Assembly (NCBI GenBank): GCA_003427395.1
Contig: BFEA01000333.1
Span: forward strand, 864,148 to 918,859
Length of the DNA: 54,712 nt
Reading direction: 5' to 3'
Source: Chara braunii
Taxonomy: Eukaryota; Streptophyta; Charophyceae; Charales; Characeae
Part shown: positions 33,282-43,879 of the stretch, one piece after another
Position numbering within the stretch: position 1 is the first letter of the stretch
Layout of the letters: each line of letters starts with the position of its first letter
Notes under the pieces: model-generated
What the model saw: the letters and a program-made list of their open reading frames with translations, nothing else
What the model was told of the DNA's origin: nothing
Databases searched by the model: none
Made by a program: the position numbers and the translations under genes

Positions 33282-34145
33282 ATGTTGTTGTCAACGATAG
33301 CAGGCTGTTTGCATCAGCCGTTCCGGCTGTATCCAGTCTCCGCACGGACCGTTTGGGCAATAAGAAGATCGACAACAAGGGAAAGGCAAGGAAGTCTTCG
33401 TAGATTAACAGCAAGGGTGACAGGCAGTGATCCTGTAGCTATTCGATTTTGTCCACCTTTTGCGACCAGGAGAGGGGAAGTCCCGGAAGGGGACGACAAC
33501 TCGCGATCGAACTTTGCCCGTCAAAGTGGAACGGCAGCAGAAGGAGGAGGTGGAGGGGGAGGAAGTCGCAGCAGCAGAGACGAGGAGAATGACGTCAGCG
33601 AGAAACGCCGCGAAGCAGGACGGAAAGGAGGTGCAGCTCGAAAAGCGCAGATGGAAGAGGAGTACCCTGGAGGGGCAGAGGAGGGGTACAGAGAAATGGG
33701 ACGCAAGGGGGCGAAAGCCAAGAAAGCAGGGGTAGGTGAGGATAACGAAGAGGGAGAAGGAGAAGAGAGGGGAGGAGAGAAGGGAGGACGAGGGAAGAGT
33801 ACTCGTACAACGAATCTCGATGATGAAGACGTGTCGGAAAAGCGAAGCGAAGCTGGCCGGAAGGGAGGAGAAGCACGGAAAGAGCAATTAGGTTCAGAGG
33901 GGTATCGAGAGATGGGGCGCAAGGGAGGAGAGGTGCGGAAAGAGCAGATAGGTTCAGAGGGCTATAGAGAGATGGGGCGCAAGGGAGGTCTGGCCACGGA
34001 CGCGTTGTCAGGAGAAGAAGCGGCTCGAGTGAAGGGGGTGGAGATCGACGAGTCAAAGTACAAGACCAAGTCTCCGCTCTCTGACGTCGCTGCCAAGGAA
34101 GGCGGGGAGGAGGAGGAGAAGGAGGAGGAAGGAAAACGCTCCTAG
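33282..34145 (+). CDS. Group 1 (Em-like) LEA protein, probably organelle-targeted
   Basis: 287 codons from the first ATG ([10 protein letters not shown]) to TAG; an in-frame extension to 33261 begins with TTG and is not a likely start. Residues 1 to about 66 have many Arg/Ser/Thr, hydrophobic residues and almost no acids, as in a mitochondrial or plastid transit peptide. The remainder is hydrophilic and Gly/Glu/Lys-rich. Two consecutive 20-residue Em motifs ([20 protein letters not shown] and [20 protein letters not shown]) lie near 197-236. A degenerate copy (GGAARKAQ...[11 protein letters not shown]) is near 116-143. Five GRKG(G/A) motifs in total come from an internal duplication that includes the [13 protein letters not shown] block. 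[29 protein letters not shown]-type sequence after the repeats (split here by residue 250) matches the conserved Em C-terminus. Classical Em proteins are about 90-150 residues without a transit peptide, so this is long. Predicted role: intrinsically disordered protectant during desiccation. No intron is evident. Confidence 0.85.
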   Translation: MLLSTIAGCLHQPFRLYPVSARTVWAIRRSTTRERQGSLRRLTARVTGSDPVAIRFCPPFATRRGEVPEGDDNSRSNFARQSGTAAEGGGGGGGSRSSRDEENDVSEKRREAGRKGGAARKAQMEEEYPGGAEEGYREMGRKGAKAKKAGVGEDNEEGEGEERGGEKGGRGKSTRTTNLDDEDVSEKRSEAGRKGGEARKEQLGSEGYREMGRKGGEVRKEQIGSEGYREMGRKGGLATDALSGEEAARVKGVEIDESKYKTKSPLSDVAAKEGGEEEEKEEEGKRS

Positions 34146-34195
34146 CCCGACGGGTGGACAAGCGGGAAGTCAACGAGAAACGGCGCTACTACCGC

Positions 34196-34307
34196 TACTG
34201 TCTTCCGCCGAACACGACGCACCCTCGTTATCAAATGTATATAAGCGATCTTTCCAGTCCGATGCAGGCATAATGAAGGTGCGTTGTGTTCGGGGGAAGA
34301 CGGTTGT
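34196..34307. mobile_element. GTCTTC foldback MITE, copy A2 (112 bp)
   Basis: CTACTGTCTTCCGCCGAACA at the left and TGTTCGGGGGAAGACGGTTG at the right, with ACGCACCCTCGTTAT/ATAATGAAGGTGCGT subterminal arms (subfamily I). It starts 50 bp after the LEA stop codon, so it may be transcribed in the 3' UTR and form a hairpin there. Confidence 0.75.
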
Positions 34308-34489
34308 CGTTACCCTCCCCCGGCCACCGTATACAGAGCGGGTCAGCACCTCGATAATGAGTTAAACAACGAAGTAATGAGTCAGACCATAATACTTCGT
34401 GCGGCTGGCTTATTAATTAGAACATAGCACCGAAGCAGTTCCGAGCCGGATTAGGGCAATGAGGCCTTTCTCTGCGTAGATATCGGGAC

Positions 34490-35560
34490 TGTTGGGGGCG
34501 TGTTACCTCAGTGGCTCTCTTCGCCCGTACAGGCTGTACGACCCTTACGTGGTGGTATGGCGCTTCATGTGAGGTAGGTGGGCCAGATGGGGGGGGGGCA
34601 GGGGGGATATTTCTGTGTCTATTTCGTGCTGGCTTCCAAGTACAGAACACCGAAGCAGCGTTACTGTTGGGGGCGTGTTGCGTTAGTGGTTCTCTTCGCC
34701 CGTACAGGCTGTACAACCCTTACGCGGTGGTATGGCGCTTCATGTCGAGGTAGGTGGGCCAGATGGTGGCGGGGGGGGGGGGGGGGGGGTTATTTCTGTC
34801 TCTATTTCGTGCTGGCTTCTAAATACAGAACACCGAAGCAGCGTTACTGTTGGGCGCTTTGCGTCAATGCAGGGCTTCTCTCGAGTTTCGGTGCTGTGTA
34901 CTTGGAAGCCAGCACGAGTCTTTTCATGCACAAGGCAGACGGTTAGGCTTTAGCTAACGGAGATATCGGAACTGTTGGGCGCTTTGCGTTAATGCCTCTC
35001 TCCGTGTCGAGTCGTCTTTTCACGGACAAGCTGTACGGGGCTTAGGGCATACTCGCACTACTACGTTTTTGCGGAGTTTTGGACGGAACTGTGGCCAGAT
35101 ACATCCAGGTATGGCGTGAATGTGGTCAGATACGTTCGAGATACTGCTAGTGTGAGTACGCCCTTAGGTGCTCGGTTATATCGCGATCCATGTCAAGGTA
35201 GGTGGCCCACATGGNGGGGGGGGGGGGGGTGGAAGATATTTCTGTGTCTGTTTCGTGCTGGCTTATCAGAACATACAGTAATACAGTCGCATCCCAGCGT
35301 TTAGGCTTTAGTTACGTTGATACTGGGACTGTTGGGTGCTTTGCCTCAATGCTTCTCTTCGCGTATGGATGCCTTGCCTCACTGCCTCTCTTAAGTTGAT
35401 ATCGGGACTGTTGGGTGCTTTGCCTCACTGCGGCCTCTCTTCGCGTATGGATGCTTTGCCTCACTGCCTCTCTTCGCGTACAAGTTCCACGACTCGTACG
35501 TGGCCGTATTTGGCGCTTCATGTCAAGGTAGCCGAGGCCAGGTTGGCGGTGACGTTGTCG
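34490..35560. repeat. Tandem array with embedded poly(G)
   Basis: Units of about 190 bp contain GGGACTGTTGGG.GCGT, CTCTCTTCGCCCGTACAGGC, GTGGTATGGCGCTTCATGT, GGTAGGTGGGCCAGATGG, a G-run, then ATTTCTGT.TCTATTTCGTGC and CAGAACACCGAAGCAGCG. Two good copies (about 34490-34680 and 34668-34860) are followed by shorter, rearranged ones (34970-35010, 35160-35270, 35320-35560). The G-run length differs in each copy. No coding function is supported. Confidence 0.8.
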
Positions 35561-35588
35561 TGAGTTTCGTAAGATCTTGTCTGCTCGA

Positions 35589-35899
35589 ATGTTCGATCCT
35601 TACCCATTTTTAGCTGCTGAGTTTTGTCCGTTAGCGGCTATGAACATCCTCGTAGTTGACTTTTCTGGATGCATCTGGCCTCAATGTCGGCCGAATTCGG
35701 TCAAGACTCGAGAGATGACTACTCCCTCGGTGTTGCCGTTTGGTCACACAGGTGTTTCTGAATGTGCTGTCCGCTAAAAATGTTTGATCCTTATCCATTT
35801 CTAACTGTCGAGTCTTATCCGTTAGCGGCTTCGAACATCCTTGTACTAGACTTTTCTTGGACGTATCCGGTCTCAAAGCCAGGCAAGTTGGTCAAAACA
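35589..35899. repeat. Tandem duplication, ~191-bp period
   Basis: Copies near 35589-35708 and 35780-35899 share TGTT.GATCCTTA.CCATTT, TCCGTTAGCGGCT, GAACATCCT.GTA and GACTTTTCTGG/TTGG in order, with clear divergence. Confidence 0.8.
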
Positions 35900-36604
35900 A
35901 TATTTTTCATTTCTCCGTCTCTCTTGCCCTTCGATCCGTCAGTTGTTTCACGATTACCCATTCAGTGTCGAGCTGTTCTTGTCTTTCTCCGAATTCTCCC
36001 ATCAATCAAGCATTGGTCGGTGAGGTGTTCGGTGTTATCCACAGTTGTGTTTTTGTCTTGTCCCGGCGATCATTGGCTGCTGCTGGGATGTGCAATCTTA
36101 TACAGTGGAAACGTGTGGTTGATGAAGAAACGGTGAAGATTCAGTGAAGAAGCACTGAAGACTCGCTGCCGGGACGAGGGTGAAGAAAACAAGATGAACG
36201 GGTTACGGGAGGCGCCCAATCGGACGAAGAGGGAAAGTACTGTGAGATTCCAGAGTCCGGAACCAACGGAATGATTGTAGAGGATGATATTTCGCTTTTC
36301 TTTTTTTTTCTTTTTTTTTTGCGGCATTATCTTTCATCTATTTCCATCCGGTTTCGAAATCGCTAGCTCATGGATGTACCGACTGGTCTAGGCTAGTTGA
36401 TCTGCCACAGATGTTTAGCCCTGACGATATCTCGTTGTGACGGAGCCATCCGTCACTACCGTCCGAGGAAGAAAGAGAAAAAAGAAAAGAAAAGAAAGGA
36501 AAAATTTAAGAAAAAAGAGGAAAAAGAAACGGTGATGAGTGTAGTACCTTTTTTTTTTCTTTTTTCTAGTGTATATTACTTTAGGTAGGAGTGTTTTATA
36601 CTTG
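35900..36604. other. No gene recognised
   Basis: T-runs at about 36300-36320 and 36550-36565 and an A/G-rich stretch 36465-36535. A 124-codon Ser/Val-rich ORF (35762-36136) starts in the tandem duplication and has no recognisable domain. Confidence 0.4.
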
Positions 36605-36910
36605 GATTCTGTACGATTTGTACGTTTTCCGTTGAAATCGCTTTGCGGGAGTTGAAAATGCCGTACGATATGTACGGCTTCCGTTGAAATCGCTCGTGTG
36701 CGGGGTACATACTACACAGTGCGGAGACATTGTTCTAAGACTAGAAATTTTAGGAATTTTCTATGATTTGTACGTCCCACGTAGAAATCGCTGTTTTTTT
36801 TTTTTTGTACGTGCGTCCGACGTAGAAAGAGGTTTTGAAAAGTTGAAAAAATCTGTTTGACATCAACGTGTTACGTCGAAATTGCCGGTATTTTTATTTA
36901 TTTTTTTGGG
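36605..36910. repeat. Degenerate repeat of TACGATTTGTACG...GAAATCGC units
   Basis: The block TACGAT.TGTACG..TTCCGTTGAAATCGCT occurs at 36608-36645 and 36662-36700. A variant GATTTGTACGTCCCACGTAGAAATCGC is at about 36766-36793. Shorter relatives lie near 36807-36830 and 36869-36885. Spacing is irregular, 50-100 bp. Confidence 0.6.
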
Positions 36911-37363
36911 TCAAACTTTTCATTGTTTTTTTCCCTTCTTTCTTTTCGGTATCTATTCTACGTAGAAAGATGCTTTTTGCTGACGTGTGTTTTTTTTTGT
37001 TGAATCAAGACAAACAATAATTCCCTAAGAATTTCAACGACGTCATGCAGGTTCTAGGTACGAATCGTTTGCCGTTTCCTTCTCCTTCACGTTTGATCGT
37101 TTTTACCACATTGCCTACTTTATTACCTTTAATTCTTTTTTGTACTTCATATCATCTGTTTCACTGTTTCACTGTTTCACTTACGAATCGTTCGTCTGTC
37201 TTCTTTCTTCCCTTTTAACGAAGAAATAATTATTGCCTTCCTGTTCAGAAAATCGCAAGGAAAATGTGATGCTGGTGTCACATGCACGCTTAATGTTCCT
37301 TTTCCAATTTGTTGAATCAGCATGGGTAAGCTTCATGAATGTAGCGTTGGTAGTAGTGTACTA
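36911..37363. other. No gene recognised
   Basis: T-rich sequence with repeated CTGTTTCA near 37150-37180. No supported ORF. Confidence 0.4.
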
Positions 37364-37474
37364 CTACCGTCTTCACCCGAATAGAACGCCCGGTCATTAT
37401 AGCTGTATTTGGCACAACTGTCAGCCCAGATACGGCGATAATTACCGGCCGTTCTGTTCGGGTGAAGACGGTAG
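37364..37474. mobile_element. GTCTTC foldback MITE, copy A3 (111 bp)
   Basis: CTACCGTCTTCACCCGAATA ... GTTCGGGTGAAGACGGTAG are near-perfect inverted ends. The inner arms ACGCCCGGTCATTATAGC / GCGATAATTACCGGCCGT define subfamily II, shared with the copies at 45639 and about 50166. This is the best-preserved hairpin of the five. Confidence 0.8.
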
Positions 37475-37701
37475 TGACGATGTTCACACAGGAAATTCAA
37501 TATGTTCGTTTGTACTGATGGATGGTGAGTAACCAGCTCATGTGTCGTAATGTTGCACGCATTGGATTGTGAGTAAACAGATCACCCGACAGTTGGGAAA
37601 CCCATGTAATATGTACTTCGTTTGTCAAAAGGGAGAGGCCAGAAAAACGGAGAAACAAAGTCTTAGAGGGGAAACTACGCGGGAGTCACGAAAAAGGGGT
37701 A

Positions 37702-38160
37702 TAATTGCAGTGCACTATGGGCCAAGCAAGTTACCCTCCGCGATTGAGGACCCCTGAAGAGTGCCGGTGGCGGCCGGCCGAAAGTTCTAGTGGGGTCACT
37801 CCGCCTGGATTCGTTGTTATATTTTTAACTGTCGTGCTCGGGACTTACGTTTTTATCACTGCGTACCATCTTTCCCTTCTTTTCTCTCTATATCGCCTTA
37901 TCTTCTCCTCCTCCTTCTTTCGTGCTATCCTCCTACTGCCTTTGCTTCTTCGTCGACTTCTATTCCTCTTCGGGATTGCCGTGCATGCTATGTACGTTTC
38001 TCTTGTTGGTACTTCGGTTGGTTGGCACACACTGTACTACACAACAAGCAAGATACAGTTTCGAATTGCAGTTCGGGCAATGTATACAACCCAGCTTTCT
38101 GGCCAGGCAGGGGTCTGAAGTGCAATTGCAAACTGTATATCTTGCCCCATAGTGCAATTA
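37702..38160. repeat. Possible foldback element with nested inverted repeats
   Basis: TAATTGCAGTGCACTATGGG at the left and CCCCATAGTGCAATTA at the right are imperfect inverted ends. A nested pair, AAGATACAGTTTCGAATTGCA (38050) against TGCAATTGCAAACTGTATAT (38121), makes a second hairpin. No target duplication was found and the interior (CTTCTTC-rich) has no ORF with a known motif. Confidence 0.4.
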
Positions 38161-38201
38161 CAACTCCAGCTTTTTTTGCGACTCTACTGTAGTTACCCCC
38201 T

Positions 38202-38229
38202 CCCCCCCCCCCCCCCCCCCCCCCCCCCC
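38202..38229. repeat. Poly(C) tract of 28 bases
   Basis: Uninterrupted C run preceded by T and five more C, then an A-run. It is the longest homopolymer C/G tract in the window. The true length may be uncertain because of sequencing error. Confidence 0.9.
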
Positions 38230-39220
38230 AAAAAAAAAGAAAAAAAATACCTGACCGTCTCTTCATGGTATGCTGAGCTGCCTGAGCATAAACATGCGGA
38301 GACTTCTGCAGGGGGGGTTTACTATGTCACTAGTCCTTTTCCCAACCTTTTTTTTTCCCAAGTTGCAGCGTAGCTGCCGTAGCATGCTGCCGCAACTCGG
38401 TCGCTGACTCACTGGCACCTCGGAAAAATGGCTGGCCAGCAGTGCCAGCCAGAGGCAGGCCCGCACGGTGGCATTTTTCTTTGAGTCAGACGTGTAGCAC
38501 GTTTCCAGCACCGAAGAAGAACAGTGCGTCGGACGGACTCAGTCTGGTGGCTTACACAACTTCGCAGTTGGTGTCACGGCACTGACCGAGTACTAGACTC
38601 TCCTCAGTGTCCAGTGAAGTCGTAGTGGCTGACACTGCTGTAGGATGAAGGGTAGGTGAGCAACAGCGATGGGGATCGTTCCACTACTCTCGAATCTCGA
38701 TCGAAATGTGCAACCCGAGAGTGAATCTTCTGCTAGAACATGGAAAGATACGCAGCCATCATTTTTATCTTTTGTGCATGTCGAGAATAGTGGAGCGAGG
38801 CCCCCTGTTTCGCGTGAGAGGGAAGAGGGAAGATCATGATTCTGAATTGGGAAGCTGCGAAGTTGTAACGCCAGCCTGCGGTTCAACTGGGAACCAACTG
38901 CCAATGCCATCAGTGCGGCCATGAAACGTGGTGCACACTGTTACCATTCTTGCCTGATATAAAGCAGGACACACTAAATTTAAATTAGATTCACAACCTT
39001 TCCAAAAAACCCACAAAGAAAAGGGTGGGCATTCAAGCGCCGCCTAGTTCTTTGTGCCCAGAGAAGACAAATTAAATTGAATCGAGCAGTGAGAACGTGT
39101 GGAAAGGAGGGTACTCTTAAGAAATCTCCCCCCCTCCCTCCCTCCCTTGTAGGTCTTCCATTAACACTGCACTCCATCTTAGTCACAGCTACTCCTGCTG
39201 GGCTCCTGCCGCTCCTCCCC
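38230..39220. other. No gene recognised
   Basis: Contains a local foldback at about 38400-38490 (GACTCACTGGCAC...GTGGCATTTTTCTTTGAGTC and a GGCTGGCCAGCAGTGCCAGCC hairpin). The remainder has only short, unsupported ORFs. Confidence 0.4.
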
Positions 39221-39223
39221 TTA

Positions 39224-40929
39224 ACTGACATTTCGTTAAAACTGACATTTTTTTCTAAATTCATGAAATTGAGCGTATAAAAAAACAAATTTGTTGTTTA
39301 GTGTTTTTTTGTCCCCATGACGTCGGATGATCAGATCATCGGGTGTCGTGGCGACTCTCGATGATCTGACCATGTACTTCACGTTGAGGTACATCAGATG
39401 GACAAAGTGAGATAACCACTTTCTCACCTGATGAGCAATGAAATTTTGACTAAGTCCACTTTCGTGAATTTAGGAAAAAATGTCAGTTTTAATGAAATGT
39501 CAGTTCCTTGCGCTTCGCTAGTCTGTTGTAGGATTCACTTACTGAGAATTTTGAAAGGTCGAACCCCCGAGGGTTAGCCCTTGAGAGTCTTTGAGACTGC
39601 ACACCCTCTCCACCTCCATGCTGTTGGGTCAATGGACAGCTTTCGCAAGGGCAGCTTACCTACCCATGTTGTGGATATCTCAGGTTCTGATTCTGAATCA
39701 CCCTCACCTGTCAGTGAGGGGGATTTGACCACAGTCTGATTACTTCCTCCCCAACTGGTAGCACTGTAGAGGACGGTTCCACTACCGCCCAGTGCGCCCA
39801 CCTCCGGACCTCCTGAAGGCCACATGATTGCGTCAGGCCTTGTACCTCCCAAATTTCCATCCTCTCCTCTCTCTCCTCACCCGGTGTGGGGGCGTACCAT
39901 GTGCCTGCTGCATCTGCTGTGGATGCTCTCACTGTTGGTTACTACCTCAAACAAGCCAGCCGGCTGTGGATGCTCTCACTGTTGGTTACCCCTTCAGCTG
40001 TGTGGCTCTGCAGTAGAGGAATGGAGCCTTATGGAGGTACCCTTGGGGCCTTGAAATGCCCCCGCTGTTCCTGGGCCTTCGAATCCACCAAACACTTATG
40101 GTGGGACTGTCCGGCTTTGAGAAGAGTGTGGAGATGGTGGGAACACTGGGAAGACCATTGGAGGAAAATGGGTGGGGAAGGAATTGTGGGGGATGAGAAG
40201 TGGGTATTAGTGGGCTTCGAGGGTGAGGATCAGCCGGGCAAGAAGGGTTGGTTGGCCGTATGTTGCACATGTGGCTAGGGCGGTGATCTGTTCAGTCCTA
40301 TGGGCAGATAGAAACCGTTCCAGGTTCGAAAGGTGCCCCTTCTCTGACCTGGAGCCTGGAGGTTAAAGCCGGCATTAAGAGAGGCTTGAGGAGAGCTATC
40401 TGGGCCGACTGGCACAGAAAAGCGAAGTGTGGTAGGGGTTCAAGGAGATGACTGTGGTGGTTCCGGAGATCGTGGGCGAAGGGCAATCAACTGGTGGCAG
40501 TACACACAGCACAAGGCCTGGTGATCTCAAAGTGGCTGAGCACCTCAGTGGAACTAGGTAGGAGTAGGGAGTAGGCGGGCTGGGGATGTACAGCCGTAGG
40601 AACTGACATTTCATTAAAACTGACATTTCATTAAAACTGACATTTCATTAAAACTGACATTTTTTTCTAAATTCACGAAAGTGGACTTAGTCAAAATTTC
40701 ATTGCTCATCAGGTGAGAAAGTGGTTATCTCACTTTGTCCATCTGATGTACCTCAACGTAAAGTACCATTAGCATACATCCGATGGTCAGATCATCGAGA
40801 GTCGCCACGACACCCGATGATCTGATCATCCGACGTCATGGGGACAAAAAAACAATAAAAAAAATTGTTTTTTTATACGCTCAATTTCGTGAATTTAGAA
40901 AAAAATGTCAGTTTTAACGAAATGTCAGT
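39224..40929. mobile_element. Composite inverted-repeat element enclosing LINE sequence
   Basis: Arms of about 290-335 bp in opposite orientation (39224-39511 and 40595-40929) begin ACTGACATTTCGTTAAAACT and match along their length. Shared words include TTTTTTCTAAATTCA.GAAA, TGATCAGATCATCGGGTGTC and TTCATTGCTCATCAGGTGAG. The outer ends are flanked by TTA on both sides (39221-39223 and 40930-40932), like the 3-bp duplication of PIF/Harbinger-type elements. The right arm has extra tandem copies of AACTGACATTTCATTAA. About 1.08 kb between the arms includes a LINE ORF2 fragment (39886-40600). Either one composite element mobilised the segment, or two related MITEs inserted on either side of it. 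The matching TTA only at the outer ends and the homologous GTCAGTTCCT inner junctions favour a single element. Confidence 0.65.
39886..40600 (+). pseudogene. LINE ORF2 C-terminal fragment (zf-RVT)
   Basis: Reads LGALKCPRCSWAFESTKHLW then WDCPALRRVWRWWEHWEDHW: the C-x2-C ... H-x3-x-C pattern of the zf-RVT zinc-binding domain at the end of LINE reverse transcriptases. After a stop and frameshift near 40278, other frames read WADRNRSRFERCPFSDLE and VKAGIKRGLRRAIWADW, the usual tail after zf-RVT. RT core is absent. It is captured between the inverted arms of the composite element and resembles the minus-strand remnant at 1745-2586. Confidence 0.65.
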
Positions 40930-43838
40930 TTAGGGGACCAGGGTAACGCGGTCTGTAGGGGGACCCGGGGGAGGTTAGAGAGTGCCAAGGTTTGAACCAG
41001 GACACTCGGGGAGACTCGGTTATGTAGGGATGCGGTGGTCCGGTAGGAGAGTGTCTAGGATGGAGGAACAGAGTGTTCCGCCGGGTCGTATAGATCTGGC
41101 CGTCGCTATAGCCTATAGACGTCTAATAGAAGGTCCCGTGCCTAAGGCTCTAGGTAAGTGTATTGTTGGGTTCTGATGATTGTTTTCTTGTGAGTTGGTT
41201 GAACTTCCCAGTTTGGCTGGAACCGTAACTTAAAGCTAAACTGGCTGATGCTGCCAGGATAACCCCGGGTCGAATTGTGAGGTCCCCGGTCTCGTGTCAA
41301 AAAAACAAAACAGTTACTTGTGAAAAGGACGTCAGTAGCCTCTACGGAATCACCTTGGAACGTGGGATTTGTGGGCCCGGGGTGAAAGGCTCAAAGGATA
41401 TGGGAATGGGCATTGGGCACTCAATGGCATGGAGTAGGATAGTACTTGGTACTATGCAGTCTGGAGGATATGTGATCACACTGACAACAGTGACGAGTTG
41501 GCAACAGGGCAGGAAAGGGGGGGGGGGGGGGTATCATCGAAACTTCACAAGCGACGCAAGGACGTGGGTGGCAGCATACCACATGACATTGTCATTAAAG
41601 GAAAAGTTAACCATGGCGTGGTCGCCTCCCTCAAACAGTGAAAGCCATGACCAGCCCAGTTTTGAATGAGGATGCAGTGGGCCAGTGGTAGGCTATGCCA
41701 GCATTGCCAGGCAAAGCACCTCCGAGTCGGACGTTTCATCTCACCGATATAGCAGCCACTGTTCAAGTTCATTTTTTTTTTCTATATAATTTTGAGTAAG
41801 TTTACGACTTTTCTCAATCCAATTATGGGACTCGACAGAGCCGCTTGACAATGTATTATTCCACATATGATGCGGGACGCTTGTATAACACTACACCACG
41901 TGTCAGACCAAATTAGTGTATAAACAAATATCTCAATCCGTCATTCATGGTGTGTTGACCTGCTTCAGGCTGCTTGATCTGCAGACCCCCCCACCGTGGC
42001 ACCCCCCCATACGCAACCCCATGTACCACTAGTAGCTCATGTCAGGGGGTGCCTGTTAAATTCTCAAAGCTTAGTAGCTTACCATTAATTTTTGTGAAAA
42101 ACGTTGGGCAGTAGCCCCCTTTGCAGGACGTACTCACTCTGGAATGTCTGCTCAACCCTACTCCTGCGATGTGGAAGTCCCCCACTTCGGAGGTTTGCAT
42201 TGTTATTGTTTTTTTTTCGTTTGTTTGTTTGTTTGTTTAACGTCATGTGAATGCGTTGTTCAGTGATTCGCAGCCCTCTGTTCGCAGGATTTCTGAACAA
42301 GACGTTCAGTGGTCAAAGGCCCTTAGAGAACAGGGCCACGTAAATGACAAACAGGCCCTCGGGCCCGTCCAAAGTAAATATATATAGGGGGGGGGGGGGG
42401 GGGGAAGACATTTGCACTCTCATTTTTTCATCTTTTTTTTCTGCGGGGATTCGATCAGTACTTCGCCCAGCCATTTTTCTTGGACACGCCTGTTAACCGG
42501 TGCGCCCTTGGCCTGCTGGAGCAAAATCATTATGGCTGGCTGTGTCAGCCAAAATAAGGTCCGTCTGTCTTCCCGAAAAAAAAAAAAAAAAAAAGAGGTC
42601 TGTGCCAGTTCGTCGTCTTTTGGCAGGCAGCCTGAGGCAGGGCATTTCCCACGTTGGAAAAATGTTGCGCAAAAGCACTTCCTAAGGCCGGGCCAGTATA
42701 CAAGCGGCTTAGCCACAATTTCAGGAAACGTACGGACCACTACAGGAGCGCCCAAATTCATCCGATTGTTTCTACTCTATTATTTCCCGCGGCAGGTAGT
42801 TGGGCCAAGTACTGGTGGTTTAAAAGACACCATTACATGAAAAAAAACAAAAAAAGGGTGAAAGAGACCGGGAGGGAGTTAGAGGGTAAGGACACGCATA
42901 TGCACAGTGTGTGTGAAGAGAGAGAGAGAGAGAGAGAGGAAGCAGGAAAGCCTGTGTGACTGACTCTAATCTGTAGTTCGAGAGGGGGGGGGAAGGGGGG
43001 GGGGAGGGGAGTGAGTGCTTGAATGGCTGTTTGAGCAGCCCGAATTGAGCAACAGCCTGAGGTTTGCAGTATTTCCTTCTTCCCACCCCTCCCCACGGCA
43101 CCCAGAAAACTGCAGCTTCCAAAAAAAAAAACAAAAAAAAACTGCAGCTCTGTAAGTTAGTGCCGGGTTTTACGGAGAGGTGGCGAGCATTGTCATCGGC
43201 GGGTCGTGTCCCGCAGTTCGAAAGCAGCAACTTTGGCGATTTTTTTTCGCGCTCAAGAAAATTCGCAGAAAATTCTGAAAATTTGAGGATCCGTGGATTA
43301 GAGATAAACTGAAAGTTTGCGGAAAATACACAAGCAAGGATAATATACAAGCAAAGGACTCATGTACAAAAGAGCTCATGTACATTCATGTACAAGGTAC
43401 AAAAAATACACAAGTACAGACTCTTGATTGCATGCCGCTTGGGATATAGCTCCCGGACCGGTTTCGACCGCAGCCACGCGGTTTTTTGGCAATCTATTCA
43501 GGAAAAATAAAAATCATTTTGGCAGCAAAAGAAATTGCAGTGGTGATTTAAGTTTTAACTTTTAACGCAGTTTCCATTTTTGCCATTCAGCGGATTCTAC
43601 ACACTATGCTACCTGTAGCCCTCATGCAACTATCCTACTGGTTCCTCGAGGTTTTTGACGTCGAGGGGGGGGGGGGTTGTTTTCCACGTTGGGGGGAGGG
43701 CTTTCCACACTCAGCTATGCTACCGGTAGCCCTCATAAATCTCCTTTTTCAGTTTAAACACTGGGATGTCATGTTCGACCCTCAACTCAAAGCCTCTCCT
43801 TTGTGTTCACAAGACTTCGCCATAAACCTATCAGTTAA

Positions 43839-43879
<41 letters not shown>
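40930..43879. other. No gene recognised; homopolymers and MITE fragments
   Basis: G-runs near 41517-41530 and 42387-42403, a (GA)n tract near 42917-42939, a short tandem repeat of CTATGCTACC.GTAGCCCTCAT (43601 and 43711) and a long T-run before the gap. 42801-42823 carries the GGGCCAAGTACTGGTGGTTTAA end of the TAAACCACCAG MITE family. No ORF with a recognisable domain. Confidence 0.45.

Noticed and set aside
33405-34173. Minus-strand ORFs of up to 192 codons opposite the LEA gene
   Set aside because: They are shadows of the purine-rich LEA coding strand and give Ser/Pro/Leu-rich low-complexity peptides.
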